This document shows, one piece after another, positions 1 through 8,692 of a DNA stretch of 34,084 nucleotides. The stretch lies in contig JAPWUP010000020.1 in the NCBI GenBank assembly GCA_028275505.1, positions 1 through 34,084 of the forward strand. Reading direction: 5' to 3'. Made by a program: the position numbers and the translations under genes. The notes beneath the pieces are model-generated. The model was not told the DNA's origin, made no database searches, and saw only the letters and a list, made by a program, of their open reading frames with translations. Source of the DNA: Bryobacteraceae bacterium (lineage in GTDB: Bacteria; Acidobacteriota; Terriglobia; Bryobacterales; Bryobacteraceae). Within the stretch, counting starts at the first letter, position 1. Every line of letters starts with the position of its first letter.

Positions 1-374
1 AGCCCCGAATGCACCACCGAGCTGGTCTTGGCCGCGCCGCTCTCCCCGACCAGCAGCACCACCGGCAGGTTGCCCACGCTGATCGAGCGACCGCGCGCCG
101 CCCCCAGCCGCTTCTCCGCCTCGCGGACCAGCAGCTCGACTTCATCCGCGCCGGCTTCGCCGCTCTGCGCCTGTTCCGCACTTGCCGCAGCACGCTTGCG
201 ACGCGCCACCCACAGCAGCGCCAGCGCCGCCAGCAGCACCAGAAGCGCCAGACCGCCCCGCAGCACCCACAGGTCCAGCGTGGGCAAACCCAGCCAGGAG
301 GGCACGAACCAGGACAACAGCCACCCGACCGTCAGCGTCCCGCCCGCCAGAAGGTACCAGACGTCACGCAACAT
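1..374 (-). CDS. tssM: Type VI secretion membrane-complex protein TssM (IcmF), N-terminal part
   Basis: The reading frame starts at ATG 374 and is still open at the window edge, so only about 124 residues are visible. Two hydrophobic segments lie near residues 5-30 and 41-57, followed by a basic and then an acidic linker and a P-loop, GESGAAKTS, near residue 115. This is the usual TssM start: two transmembrane helices, then a cytoplasmic nucleotide-binding domain. TssM spans the inner membrane and reaches the periplasm as the core of the T6SS trans-envelope complex with TssL and TssJ. A GGGAGGG ribosome binding site sits about 6 nt upstream, and the gene follows tssL after 13 nt. The P-loop has Ala instead of Gly before the Lys. 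The large periplasmic part cannot be judged here. Confidence 0.85.
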   Translation of the reverse strand, partial: MLRDVWYLLAGGTLTVGWLLSWFVPSWLGLPTLDLWVLRGGLALLVLLAALALLWVARRKRAAASAEQAQSGEAGADEVELLVREAEKRLGAARGRSISVGNLPVVLLVGESGAAKTSSVVHSG

Positions 375-387
375 GCCCGCACCCTCC

Positions 388-1119
388 CTAGGCCAGCAAG
401 CCCACTACTTCACGAGCGCCCGAGGACAGCAGTAACTTGAAGAGCACCAGCAAAGCCACCGCCAAAACCAGGCTCCCGGCCGCTGCATACGCCAGCCTTC
501 GCACCCACGGATCCCATCCGCCCGTCGGCGTCGCCTCCGCTCCCGGCAGCCACGCCGGCGAAAATTCCGTTCCCCCGCCGCGAATCCGACGGATCTTCTC
601 GCCCACCGCCTGCGTGATGGAACGCAATTCTCCCCGGCCTCCCGCCCCGTAACGTCCGGCGAATCCGAGCAGCAGGCAGAGATAGTAAATTTCCAGTAAA
701 TCGGCCAGCTCCTGGGAATCTTTCAATCCCAGCAACGCCTGCAAATTCTGGAAGAAAATTTCGCCCGCGATATGATGCCCGAATAATTCCTCCTGCATCG
801 GCTTCCGCGCCCAGTGCGCGAAAACCGGATTCCGCGTGGTCAGAATCGTTTCGTCCAGAAGAGCCACGATGGCGAAGATAGCCAGATTGACGTCTTCCGA
901 CGAGTAACCGCGCAGACGCGCCTGCTGATCCACCTGCCGCAGGGCCTCCCGTATCTGCGCGCGAAATACCTCGGCGTCCGGAACCGCCTGCCGGCCTGAG
1001 CGCAGGCGGACAATCACGGTCAGAATTTCCTGAAACAAATAAGCCAGATTTTCCGCACGGCGTTGCGACGCAAGGTCGCCTGCTGCCTCACCGCCCCGCG
1101 TGCGCGGCGTTGCTGTCAT
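388..1119 (-). CDS. tssL: Type VI secretion protein TssL (DotU family), short form
   Basis: A 243-residue protein with the DotU/TssL cytoplasmic helical domain and one C-terminal membrane anchor (about residues 208-232). Family hallmarks are ALLDE in the first half, the W-x-x-K-P-M-Q-E-E-L-F-G segment, and YYLCLLLGFAGRYG near residue 150. TssL sits in the inner membrane with TssM and connects it to the baseplate through TssK. No OmpA-like peptidoglycan-binding extension is present after the anchor, so this is the short form. A strong GAGGAGG site lies about 9 nt before ATG 1119. It lies 75 nt downstream of tssK and 13 nt upstream of tssM on the same strand, clearly one operon. Confidence 0.92.
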   Translation of the reverse strand: MTATPRTRGGEAAGDLASQRRAENLAYLFQEILTVIVRLRSGRQAVPDAEVFRAQIREALRQVDQQARLRGYSSEDVNLAIFAIVALLDETILTTRNPVFAHWARKPMQEELFGHHIAGEIFFQNLQALLGLKDSQELADLLEIYYLCLLLGFAGRYGAGGRGELRSITQAVGEKIRRIRGGGTEFSPAWLPGAEATPTGGWDPWVRRLAYAAAGSLVLAVALLVLFKLLLSSGAREVVGLLA

Positions 1120-1194
1120 CGAAACGCCCTCCTCCTCGCACTGGAACCTCTTCCTCGCCGGACAAAGCCGGCCTCAGCTTGGGTTTGCCCCAGC

Positions 1195-2550
1195 TTACGA
1201 CTCCAGAATGACGAGTAACTCCAGTTCCGGTTCGGGTAACTCTCCCGGCACGTAAATCCCCACCTGCCTGGTTTTCACCATGTGCTCCCAGCAAGGACCC
1301 GCCTTGGTCAGGCTGAAATATTGCCACTCCAGCCGCGCCGAAATCGCCGACGGAGGCACAGGCAGGTGAGTTAGCGTCAGCCCGGGTAACGCCCTCCGCA
1401 CCAGCTCCGGCACGAACTGCTGGGAGCAGATCTTGACCAGTTGCGGGGTCTTGGCGATCAATTCCGCCTCGCCCATCCGGGCATGGATTCCCAGGATCCA
1501 GCGCGAGGGCCCCAGGCAGCGCGTATCCGTGATCTCGCCAAAATAGAAATACTTCGCGGCTGGCCGCAGCGCGATCGTCACCGTGCGGGAGGGCACCATT
1601 GCCTCCAGGTGAAAGCGGATGTGCCGGTCCAGCTCGCCGAAACACTCGTCCAGATGCAGATGATCGTATAGCGGCAGATCGCGCGGGTGGCTTTCCAGAC
1701 CGAACGTGCACAACGCCCCCGCCAGCCGCGCCATCTCCACATATAACTGCTCCGGATGCCCGCGCCGCGTGTAGTAAATGTGCCGCAAGGGCGCCAGCGC
1801 CGAGTTGATCGCGTGCAAGAACCAGAAGGAAGCGATTTCCTGCGCCGAGTAACCTGCCGAAAAACCCGGCCTCGCCCGCGCCGCTCCCGCCAGCGCCGAA
1901 CTCTTGACTTCCAGAACCTCCACCAGCCTCTTCAGAAGTAACATCAGTTTCTCGCTGGCCGTAAGTTCCACGCACGGCGGGATAAATTCGGGATCGTACA
2001 CGAAATGCCCCGCCCCGTCCCGCATGATCCGCGCCAGCGGCAACGTAACCCAGTCTTCCAGCGGCTCGGTCTCAGCCATGATCCGGATGTTCTTGCGCCC
2101 CAGCCGCACCGTCTTCTCGTCCCGCCCCGTATTCTCGTCCGCCAGCAGCCGCGGCTCGGCCAGATAGCGAACCAGCTCGCCGTTCTGCTGCTCGACCGGC
2201 AGGCAGTTCAGCCGGTCGGGACGCCGCGGCGGCACCGCCAGCATGACCGTTAGCCGCTCCCGCGTGGGCGGAAACAGATCCGCGATGTTTCGCGCCGGCG
2301 GCAGGGGATCGCTGTCCGGCATGTCGAAAACCAGCCCGTCCGGGAAAATGCCCCGCGCGTGCAGCACGGAAACGGTCCCGTTCAGCAGCGCCTCGGCATC
2401 CAGCCGGCAGCCGCCCAAACCCCACGGCTCGTACCACAGCGCGCCCGTCGCAAACTGGATGGCATCCTCGAAGTACCGCGTCTGCGCCTGGAAGTGATGC
2501 GGCCCGAGGTACATGCCCTCAGACCAGACCACTCTCGAGAGGTTCTTCAT
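1195..2550 (-). CDS. tssK: Type VI secretion baseplate protein TssK
   Basis: A 451-residue protein, the normal TssK length. Its N-terminus matches the family signature (VVWSEGMYLGPHHFQAQ near residue 7, then a tyrosine-rich helix). TssK is a trimeric cytoplasmic baseplate subunit that links the phage-like tail wedge to the TssL/TssM membrane complex. It is the first gene of the visible T6SS operon: upstream of it is a divergently transcribed Gfo/Idh gene, and a perfect TATAAT lies about 78 nt before its start. The lipoprotein gene tssJ, often found directly before tssK, is not here and would have to lie beyond the left edge or be absent. Confidence 0.92.
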   Translation of the reverse strand: MKNLSRVVWSEGMYLGPHHFQAQTRYFEDAIQFATGALWYEPWGLGGCRLDAEALLNGTVSVLHARGIFPDGLVFDMPDSDPLPPARNIADLFPPTRERLTVMLAVPPRRPDRLNCLPVEQQNGELVRYLAEPRLLADENTGRDEKTVRLGRKNIRIMAETEPLEDWVTLPLARIMRDGAGHFVYDPEFIPPCVELTASEKLMLLLKRLVEVLEVKSSALAGAARARPGFSAGYSAQEIASFWFLHAINSALAPLRHIYYTRRGHPEQLYVEMARLAGALCTFGLESHPRDLPLYDHLHLDECFGELDRHIRFHLEAMVPSRTVTIALRPAAKYFYFGEITDTRCLGPSRWILGIHARMGEAELIAKTPQLVKICSQQFVPELVRRALPGLTLTHLPVPPSAISARLEWQYFSLTKAGPCWEHMVKTRQVGIYVPGELPEPELELLVILES

Positions 2551-2627
2551 CGCTCACCGCCGCTGGCCAACTCGTGCCGCCCCCGCATCGCCCTCAATCG
2601 CATGGATGCCCGAAAGCCTTCCTGTGT

Positions 2628-2657
2628 ATTATAGTCGCCACCCGCCTCCCTTGCCAG
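2628..2657 (-). promoter_or_regulatory. Putative sigma-70 promoter of the tssKLM operon
   Basis: On the minus strand a consensus TATAAT occupies 2633-2628. CTGGCA at 2657-2652 matches four of six -35 positions with an 18-nt spacer (TGGCAA gives a 17-nt spacer). A perfect -10 box is rare by chance in this GC-rich intergenic DNA. Transcription would start near 2621, giving a leader of about 70 nt before tssK. The rest of the 277-bp divergent spacer holds no gene I recognise. A weaker TATACT at 2737-2742 could serve the plus-strand gene at 2828. Confidence 0.5.
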
Positions 2658-2827
2658 CCTCACCAGGCCCGCATCCGCCACTGCGCTATAACCACCCGCA
2701 ATACCTCCGCTCCCGGCAGCGCCCCGCTCGCTGCGATATACTCGTATTTCGCGCGGAACGCAGGCCCCAGGCATGGCCAGGCGTCCCGCAGCGAATCAAT
2801 TTCGATTCCCAAGGAAGGTTGCCCGGC

Positions 2828-4228
2828 ATGGCCCAGAGCCCCAATTTGAATCGTCGTGATTTTGTCAAGGCGGCCGGTGTCGCGGCCGCTGCGGCCCGGC
2901 TGGAAGGCGCTCCCGCCATTCAGACCGTCAAGGCCGCCAACAACGTGGTGCAATACGGCGTCATCGGCACCGGCGGGCGCGGCCAGTATCTGCTCCGCCA
3001 CTTGAACACCCTCGACGGTTGCCGCTGTGTGGCGGTCTGCGATATCTACCAGCCCAACATGGAGGCCGCCATCAAGATCTCGCGCGACAAGCCCAAAGGC
3101 TACCTCGACTACCGCGAGCTGCTCGCGCGCACCGACGTGGACGCCGTCATCATCGCTGTCCCCCTCTACCTGCATTTCCCCATCACCCGTGACGCCTTGC
3201 TCGCCGGCAAGCACGTCTTTTGCGAGAAAAGCCTCGTCTTCAAGCCCGAGGAGGTCCACGCCCTTCGGGCCTTGGCCAAAGAACATCCCAAGCAGGTCCT
3301 GCAAGTCGGCTTGCAGCGTCGGTACTCCAAGTTCTACCAGACTGCCAAGCAGATGATCGAAAAAGGCATGCTCGGCAAGGTCACCCACATCTACGCACAG
3401 TGGCACCGCAATCCCGGCTGGCGGATGCGCAAGGCGCCCGACCCCAAGCGCCAGCGCGAGTGGAACTGGCGACTCTTCCGCGAATTCTCCGGCGGCCTCA
3501 CCGCCGAGTTGGGTTCCCACCAGATTGACGTCGCCACCTGGATGTTCGGCGCTGAACCCGAGTTCGTGGTGGGCGTGGGCGGCCTGGATACGCACAAGGA
3601 CGGACGCGACGTCTACGACAACATCCAGCTCATTTTCACCTACCCCGGCGGCCGCAAGCTGATGTACAGCGCCATCAGCACCAACAAGCACCTCCCCTTG
3701 TTCCAGGGTACCCGCACCGAGTTCGGCGAAATGATCATGGGGACCGAAGGCACCATCGAAATCACGGTCGGCACCGACGAGGAACCGGCTATCGGCCTCT
3801 GGTATTATGAACCCGGCCCGCCTACGGTCGAAAAGGCCGCAGGGGTGAAAGAAAAGCCGGTCATCGCTGGCGCCACCCTGGCCACCACGGGCCGCGGTCA
3901 GATCGGCCTGCCCCTGTTGTTCGAGCGCGACCAGATCACCGGCAAAGAATCCTTCCTCGCACGCGAACTCAAGTACGCACGCCTGTGGCTGTACAAGCGC
4001 GGCATCATGGTGCCTGAGGAAGACCGAAATCCGGTGGACGTCCAAATGGACGAGTTCTTCCAGTGCTGCCGCACTGGCGCCCGGCCTAAAGCCGATCTCG
4101 AGGTAGGTCTGGCTGACTCCACCGCCGTCATCCTCGCCAACCTGGCCATGGACGAGGGCCGGCGCGTGTACTTCCACGAAATCGAAAAGATGGGACGTTC
4201 GCCCGAACCGAAGGGCAAGAAGGCTTGA
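2828..4228 (+). CDS. Tat-exported Gfo/Idh/MocA-family oxidoreductase
   Basis: A 466-residue NAD(P)-dependent oxidoreductase of the Gfo/Idh/MocA family, which act mostly on sugars and cyclitols. The N-terminus carries a twin-arginine motif (NRRDFVKAAG, residues 8-17) followed by an alanine-rich stretch. The Rossmann glycine motif GVIGTGGRG is at 44-52 and the conserved E-K pair at 133-134 (FCEKSL). The later GGLTAELGSHQIDVATW segment matches the catalytic/substrate region. I chose ATG 2828 because AAGGAAGG at 2811-2818 precedes it with good spacing and the Tat motif then sits at the very N-terminus, although the frame is open further upstream. Export of a dinucleotide enzyme implies that it folds with cofactor in the cytoplasm. 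Its substrate cannot be told from sequence. Confidence 0.88.
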   Translation: MAQSPNLNRRDFVKAAGVAAAAARLEGAPAIQTVKAANNVVQYGVIGTGGRGQYLLRHLNTLDGCRCVAVCDIYQPNMEAAIKISRDKPKGYLDYRELLARTDVDAVIIAVPLYLHFPITRDALLAGKHVFCEKSLVFKPEEVHALRALAKEHPKQVLQVGLQRRYSKFYQTAKQMIEKGMLGKVTHIYAQWHRNPGWRMRKAPDPKRQREWNWRLFREFSGGLTAELGSHQIDVATWMFGAEPEFVVGVGGLDTHKDGRDVYDNIQLIFTYPGGRKLMYSAISTNKHLPLFQGTRTEFGEMIMGTEGTIEITVGTDEEPAIGLWYYEPGPPTVEKAAGVKEKPVIAGATLATTGRGQIGLPLLFERDQITGKESFLARELKYARLWLYKRGIMVPEEDRNPVDVQMDEFFQCCRTGARPKADLEVGLADSTAVILANLAMDEGRRVYFHEIEKMGRSPEPKGKKA

Positions 4229-4262
4229 GGCGCCTGCGGCGGCGCCAGAAAGCGGAGCCGCC

Positions 4263-5993
4263 ATGGATAACCGCGAAATCGCCCGCTTGCTGGCGGAAAC
4301 CGCCGACCTGATGGAAATCGCCGGCGAGGACGCCTTCCGCGTCCGCAGCTTCCGCAACGGCGCCGCCGCCGTCGAGAATTATCCCGAAAATCTTTGCGAA
4401 ATCGCGGCAACCAATCCCCGCCGCCTCACGGACATCCCGGGCATCGGCAAGAGCCTCGCTGCCGCAATCCAGGAGATCTGCCGCCGCGGTTCCTTCGAGC
4501 GCCGCGACCAGCTCCTGGCCAAATACCCACCCACTGCGCTTGAACTCCTCAAAATCCAAGGTCTGGGACCCAAAACCATCGCGCTGCTCTGGGAGCACTA
4601 CCGCGTCAGCACGGTGGACGACCTCGAACGCCTCTGCAAGGAACAAAAACTCCGCGTCCTGCCCCGCATGGGCCCCAAGCTCGAAGAGAAAATCCTGCGC
4701 TCCATCACTCACTACCGCCAGAGCGCCGGCCGCTTCCTGCTCAGCTTCGCCGACGAGACCTGCCGGCAGATCCTCGAATTCCTCGCCCCCGTGGAAGGCA
4801 TCGAGCGTATTACGCCCGCCGGCAGCCTTCGGCGCGGCAAGGAAACGGTCGGTGATCTCGACCTGCTCGTCACCGGCCCCAACGCCTCCGCCGCGCTGGA
4901 TCGCTTCACGCAGTATCCCGACATCGTCGAGCTGCTCAGCCACGGTTCCAATAAAGCCAGCGCCAAGATCGGCCCCCAGGCCATCCAGGTAGACATCCGC
5001 GCCCTGCCCTCCGACAGCTACGGCGCCGCCCTCCAGTACTTCACCGGTAGCAAGGAGCACAATATCGCCCTGCGCAACCGCGCCCTCAAGCTCGGCTACT
5101 CGCTCAGCGAGTACGGCCTCTTCACTCTGAAGGATGAGCGCAAGGTCGCCGGCCGTACGGAAGAAGAGATCTACGAGCGATTGGGACTGGCCTGGATTCC
5201 TCCCGAGCTGCGCGAGAACCAGGGCGAAATCGAGGCTGCCGCGGAAGGCCGCCTGCCCGATCTGGTCCGGTTCGACCAGATCCGCGGCGACCTGCACGCC
5301 CACACCACGGAAAGCGATGGCCGCGCCACGCTCGAGGAAATGGCCCAGGCCGCCCGCGCCCTCGGTTACTCCTATCTGGCCATCACCGACCACTCCAAGG
5401 CCCTGGCCATGGCCAACGGCCTGGATGAAACCCGCGTCATTGCCTTCGCTCGCAAGGTGCGCGAACTCAACGCCCGCGGCGATCTCGGCATCCGCCTGCT
5501 GGCCGGCATCGAATGCGACATCCGACGCGACGGCACCATGGATCTGGCCGACGACGCTCTGGCCGAACTCGACATCGTCATCGGCAGCATCCACAGCTAC
5601 ATGAATCTCGAACCCGCCGAGATGACGGACCGCCTGCTCCGTGCCCTTGAATCACCTTATCTCCACGTGCTGGGACATCCCACCGGGCGCCTGCTGCTGG
5701 CCCGCGAAGGCTACGCCTACGATTTCGAACGCGTCGCCCAGGAAGCCGCACGTCGCAATGTGGCCTTTGAAATCAACGCCAGCCCCGAGCGGCTCGATCT
5801 CTACGACGTGCGCCTGCGCGCCGCCAAAGCCTTGGGCTGCCGCTTCGTCATCGCCACGGACGCCCACCATCCCCGCCACCTCGAATACATGCGCTACGGC
5901 GTCATGATGGCCCGTCGCGGATGGCTCCAGCCGTCCGATGTGCTGAATACGTTATCTTGGGAAGAGCTGGCCCGTGCGCTGCGCCGCGGCTGA
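4263..5993 (+). CDS. polX: DNA polymerase/3'-5' exonuclease PolX
   Basis: A 576-residue protein with the bacterial PolX architecture and length. Helix-hairpin-helix segments lie at residues 58-72 (IPGIGKSLAAAIQEI) and 97-113. The family-X polymerase palm has RRGKETVGDLDLL with Asp198 and Asp200, and a third acidic residue at Asp244 (IQVDIR). TGSKEHN follows at 261-267. The C-terminal third is a PHP domain with GDLHAHTTESDG, ITDHS, GIECDI, LGHPTGR and ATDAHHPRH, supplying the metal-binding residues of a Mn-dependent 3'-5' exonuclease/phosphodiesterase. Expected role: gap filling in base-excision repair in the cytoplasm. All visible catalytic motifs are intact. The gene begins 34 nt after the Gfo/Idh gene on the same strand, though no functional link is evident. 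Confidence 0.95.
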   Translation: MDNREIARLLAETADLMEIAGEDAFRVRSFRNGAAAVENYPENLCEIAATNPRRLTDIPGIGKSLAAAIQEICRRGSFERRDQLLAKYPPTALELLKIQGLGPKTIALLWEHYRVSTVDDLERLCKEQKLRVLPRMGPKLEEKILRSITHYRQSAGRFLLSFADETCRQILEFLAPVEGIERITPAGSLRRGKETVGDLDLLVTGPNASAALDRFTQYPDIVELLSHGSNKASAKIGPQAIQVDIRALPSDSYGAALQYFTGSKEHNIALRNRALKLGYSLSEYGLFTLKDERKVAGRTEEEIYERLGLAWIPPELRENQGEIEAAAEGRLPDLVRFDQIRGDLHAHTTESDGRATLEEMAQAARALGYSYLAITDHSKALAMANGLDETRVIAFARKVRELNARGDLGIRLLAGIECDIRRDGTMDLADDALAELDIVIGSIHSYMNLEPAEMTDRLLRALESPYLHVLGHPTGRLLLAREGYAYDFERVAQEAARRNVAFEINASPERLDLYDVRLRAAKALGCRFVIATDAHHPRHLEYMRYGVMMARRGWLQPSDVLNTLSWEELARALRRG

Positions 5994-6047
5994 AGCGGGC
6001 CGGCCAGAACGTAAATTCGCTATTTTGTTCTATTGATTCGAGCGCCC

Positions 6048-7355
6048 ATGTCTTTGGCGCCTGCCCTGAAAATCCCCATCGAACGCCATCGGCTCGCCAA
6101 CGGCCTGCGGCTGCTGCTGCTCGCCCAGCCCGGGGCCCCGGTCGTCACCATCTACATCGTTTACGGCGTGGGCGCGCGCGACGAACGCCCCGGGCGCACC
6201 GGCTTCGCCCATCTCTTCGAGCACATGATGTTCCAGGGCTCCGCCAACGCCCCCAAAGGCATGCACTTCCGCCTGGTCGAATCCAACGGCGGCGCTCTCA
6301 ACGGCTCCACCCATCCCGATTACACCGACTATTTCGAAGTGCTGCCCTCCAACAAGCTCGCTCTCGGCCTGTGGCTTGAAGCCGACCGCATGCGCGCCCT
6401 GGCCATCACCGAAGAAAACCTCCGCAATCAGAAGGAAGCCGTCAAGCAGGAACGCCGCCTCTCCTTCGACAACCAGCCCTACAACACCGCGCTCGTCGAG
6501 CACTGGCCCCGCCTGGCCTTCCGCAACTGGGCCAACGCCCACTCCCTCATCGGTTCCTACGAGGATCTGGAGGCCGCCACCGTGGAGGACGTCGCCGCCT
6601 TCTTCCGGACTTACTACGCACCTAACAATGCCGTGCTGGCCATCGCCGGCGCTTTCGATCCCGAGGAAGCGCGGCGCCACGTGGAATCCTGCTTCGGCGA
6701 CATCGAACCGCAACCTCGCCCGCCCCGTCCCGATCTCAGCGAACCCGAACAAACCGAACCGCGCTGGGAAACTTACCACGATCGTCTCGCCAAGGTTCCT
6801 GCTGTGGTCATCGGGTATCCGGGACCTGTCCGGCGCTCCGCCGACTACTACGCTCTCAGCCTCCTCGACATCGTCCTCACCGCCGGTGAAAGCTCCCGGT
6901 TTTACCAGAACCTGGTCAAGGGCAGGAAATCCGTGATTCAGTACGAAGCCAACCTGGGCTGGCCTTTTGCCGGTCCGTACGATTATCTGCATCCCGGCCT
7001 TTACGCCATGTTCCTGCTTCACCACCCGGAGTTCCGCGGTGAGCAAATCGCCACTCACGTCGAGGAAGAGATCGCACGGATTCAGAATGACGGCGTGCCC
7101 GACGCCGAACTCGCGCGAGCTCGCGCCTACCTGCGTTCTTCCCGGCTCCGCCAGTTGGAAAGTTCCCGCAGCCGGGCCATGCTCGCAGCCCTCTATGAGC
7201 TGCTGGACGGCGACCCCGAACTGCTCAACACCGAGCTGGCTGCCTTCGCCGAGGTGACAGCCGAGCAACTGCGCGAGGCGGCGCAGCGCTACTTCGTCCC
7301 TCGCCGCCGCTCGGTGCTGGAAATCGTCCCCGCCGCCGAAGCTTCGGAGTCCTGA
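6048..7355 (+). CDS. M16-family zinc metallopeptidase, catalytic subunit
   Basis: A 435-residue M16 peptidase (insulinase/pitrilysin/mitochondrial processing peptidase family). The inverted zinc motif H-x-x-E-H is present as HLFEH at residues 55-59, with the downstream SYEDLEAATVEDV segment supplying the usual third glutamate. The two-lobed small-chain M16B layout fits the length. I prefer ATG 6048; a TTG at 6033 in frame is possible. No strong Shine-Dalgarno is visible. The stop overlaps the ATG of the next gene by one base (TGATG), so the two M16 subunits are translationally coupled and probably form a heterodimer. No signal peptide is evident, so the protein may be cytoplasmic or exported in an unrecognised way. 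Confidence 0.92.
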   Translation: MSLAPALKIPIERHRLANGLRLLLLAQPGAPVVTIYIVYGVGARDERPGRTGFAHLFEHMMFQGSANAPKGMHFRLVESNGGALNGSTHPDYTDYFEVLPSNKLALGLWLEADRMRALAITEENLRNQKEAVKQERRLSFDNQPYNTALVEHWPRLAFRNWANAHSLIGSYEDLEAATVEDVAAFFRTYYAPNNAVLAIAGAFDPEEARRHVESCFGDIEPQPRPPRPDLSEPEQTEPRWETYHDRLAKVPAVVIGYPGPVRRSADYYALSLLDIVLTAGESSRFYQNLVKGRKSVIQYEANLGWPFAGPYDYLHPGLYAMFLLHHPEFRGEQIATHVEEEIARIQNDGVPDAELARARAYLRSSRLRQLESSRSRAMLAALYELLDGDPELLNTELAAFAEVTAEQLREAAQRYFVPRRRSVLEIVPAAEASES

Positions 7356-8692
7356 TGATCGCGCGCCCGCCCGTCACACCCGAACTGCCGCCCTTCGCCC
7401 TGCCGCGCTGCCTCGAGGCCCGCCTCGACAACGGCCTCGAAGTGCTCGCCGTCCCGGACGATCGCTTGCCCCTTGTCCATCTCCGCCTCGGCTTCCCGGC
7501 GGGCACGAAGTTCGATCCTCCGGGGCTGAGGGGCCTTTCGGAAACCACAGCCTTCTTGCTGACCCAAGGCACGGCGCACCGCAGCGCACGCGAGATCGCC
7601 GAGCGGGTCGCTGAGCTGGGCGCCTCTCTGGCGGCTCACTCCGGCGCAGATTCTCTCGTGCTGGAAGGCAACGTCCTCTCGGAAAACTTCGACGCCTTCC
7701 TCGAACTGGTGGCCGACGTCACCCGCAATCCGATCTTCCCCGAGGAAGAAATCGCACTCCGCAAGCAGAACCGCAAACAGGAACTGCTCGCGCAGCGTTC
7801 GCTGGCCGATTTTCTCGCGCAGGAAAAAACCGCCGAGCTGGTCTTCGGACCCCATCCTTACGCCCGCCAGGAACCAACGCCCGAATCCATTGACCGCCTG
7901 GATCGGCCCGCCATCGCCGGCTTCGCCGAGCGCCATCTCGCCCCTGCCGGCAGCGTCCTGGTTTTGGTCGGGGACTTGCCCCCGTTTGATGAGCTCCTCG
8001 ATCGCCTGAACCGCTACCTGGGAGACTGGTCCCGCAGTCCCGCGCCGACGGGCGAAGCGGTCTCCCCGCCTCCGCCTGCTCGCTCGATCACCCTCGTGGA
8101 CCGCCCCGGATCCGTTCAGGTGGATCTGCGCATCGGGCGCCTCGCCGTCACGCGCACCGATCCCGATTACTTCCCCCTGCTGCTCGCCACCACCGTGCTC
8201 GGCGGCGGCGCCAGCTCCCGCCTGTTCACCGACATCCGCGAAAAGCGCGGCTACGCCTACGACGCGCACAGCGCCCTGACCGCCTACCGCGAAGCGGGCA
8301 TCGTGGAAGTCGTCACGCAGATCCGCAACGAGGTGCTGGCGGACGCGCTCGCCGCCCTGCTCGAACACATGGAGCGCATCGGGCGGGAACCCGTCAGCAC
8401 CGAAGAGCTGGAAACGGCGCGCAATTATCTCTGCGGCGTGTTCGTGATTCGGCTGGAAACGCTGCACGGACTCGCCTCGCAACTGGCCGCGACCCGCTTG
8501 CTCGGCTTGCAGCTCGATTATCTGGAACAGTACATGAGCCGGGTCCGCGCGCCGGATGCCGGCCAATTGCAAGCCGCCGCAGCCCGCTATCTCGATCCCG
8601 GCAATGCAGTCATCGTCGCTGTCGGCGACGCCGCGCGGGTCGGACACGCTCTCGAACACTTCGGCCCCGTTCAGTACGAGAAAGCCCCATGA
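7355..8692 (+). CDS. M16-family peptidase homologue, non-catalytic subunit
   Basis: A 445-residue M16 homologue in which the H-x-x-E-H motif is lost: the aligned segment reads LSETTAFLLTQGT. The second-lobe Arg/Tyr region used for substrate binding is kept (REKRGYAYDAHS). This is the pattern of heterodimeric M16B enzymes, where one subunit carries zinc and the other the R/Y pair, as in mitochondrial processing peptidase and described bacterial M16B pairs. It starts at the overlapping ATG of TGATG after the catalytic gene and ends in an ATGA overlap with the NUDIX gene. I infer that the two proteins assemble into one peptidase. Confidence 0.9.
   Translation: MIARPPVTPELPPFALPRCLEARLDNGLEVLAVPDDRLPLVHLRLGFPAGTKFDPPGLRGLSETTAFLLTQGTAHRSAREIAERVAELGASLAAHSGADSLVLEGNVLSENFDAFLELVADVTRNPIFPEEEIALRKQNRKQELLAQRSLADFLAQEKTAELVFGPHPYARQEPTPESIDRLDRPAIAGFAERHLAPAGSVLVLVGDLPPFDELLDRLNRYLGDWSRSPAPTGEAVSPPPPARSITLVDRPGSVQVDLRIGRLAVTRTDPDYFPLLLATTVLGGGASSRLFTDIREKRGYAYDAHSALTAYREAGIVEVVTQIRNEVLADALAALLEHMERIGREPVSTEELETARNYLCGVFVIRLETLHGLASQLAATRLLGLQLDYLEQYMSRVRAPDAGQLQAAAARYLDPGNAVIVAVGDAARVGHALEHFGPVQYEKAP

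Noticed and set aside
2660-4357. Minus-strand open frame of 565 codons opposite the Gfo/Idh gene
   Set aside because: It is the mirror of a codon-biased real gene; no ribosome site or recognisable domain.
4128-5594. Minus-strand open frame of 488 codons opposite polX
   Set aside because: Antisense shadow; polX has intact catalytic motifs over the full length.
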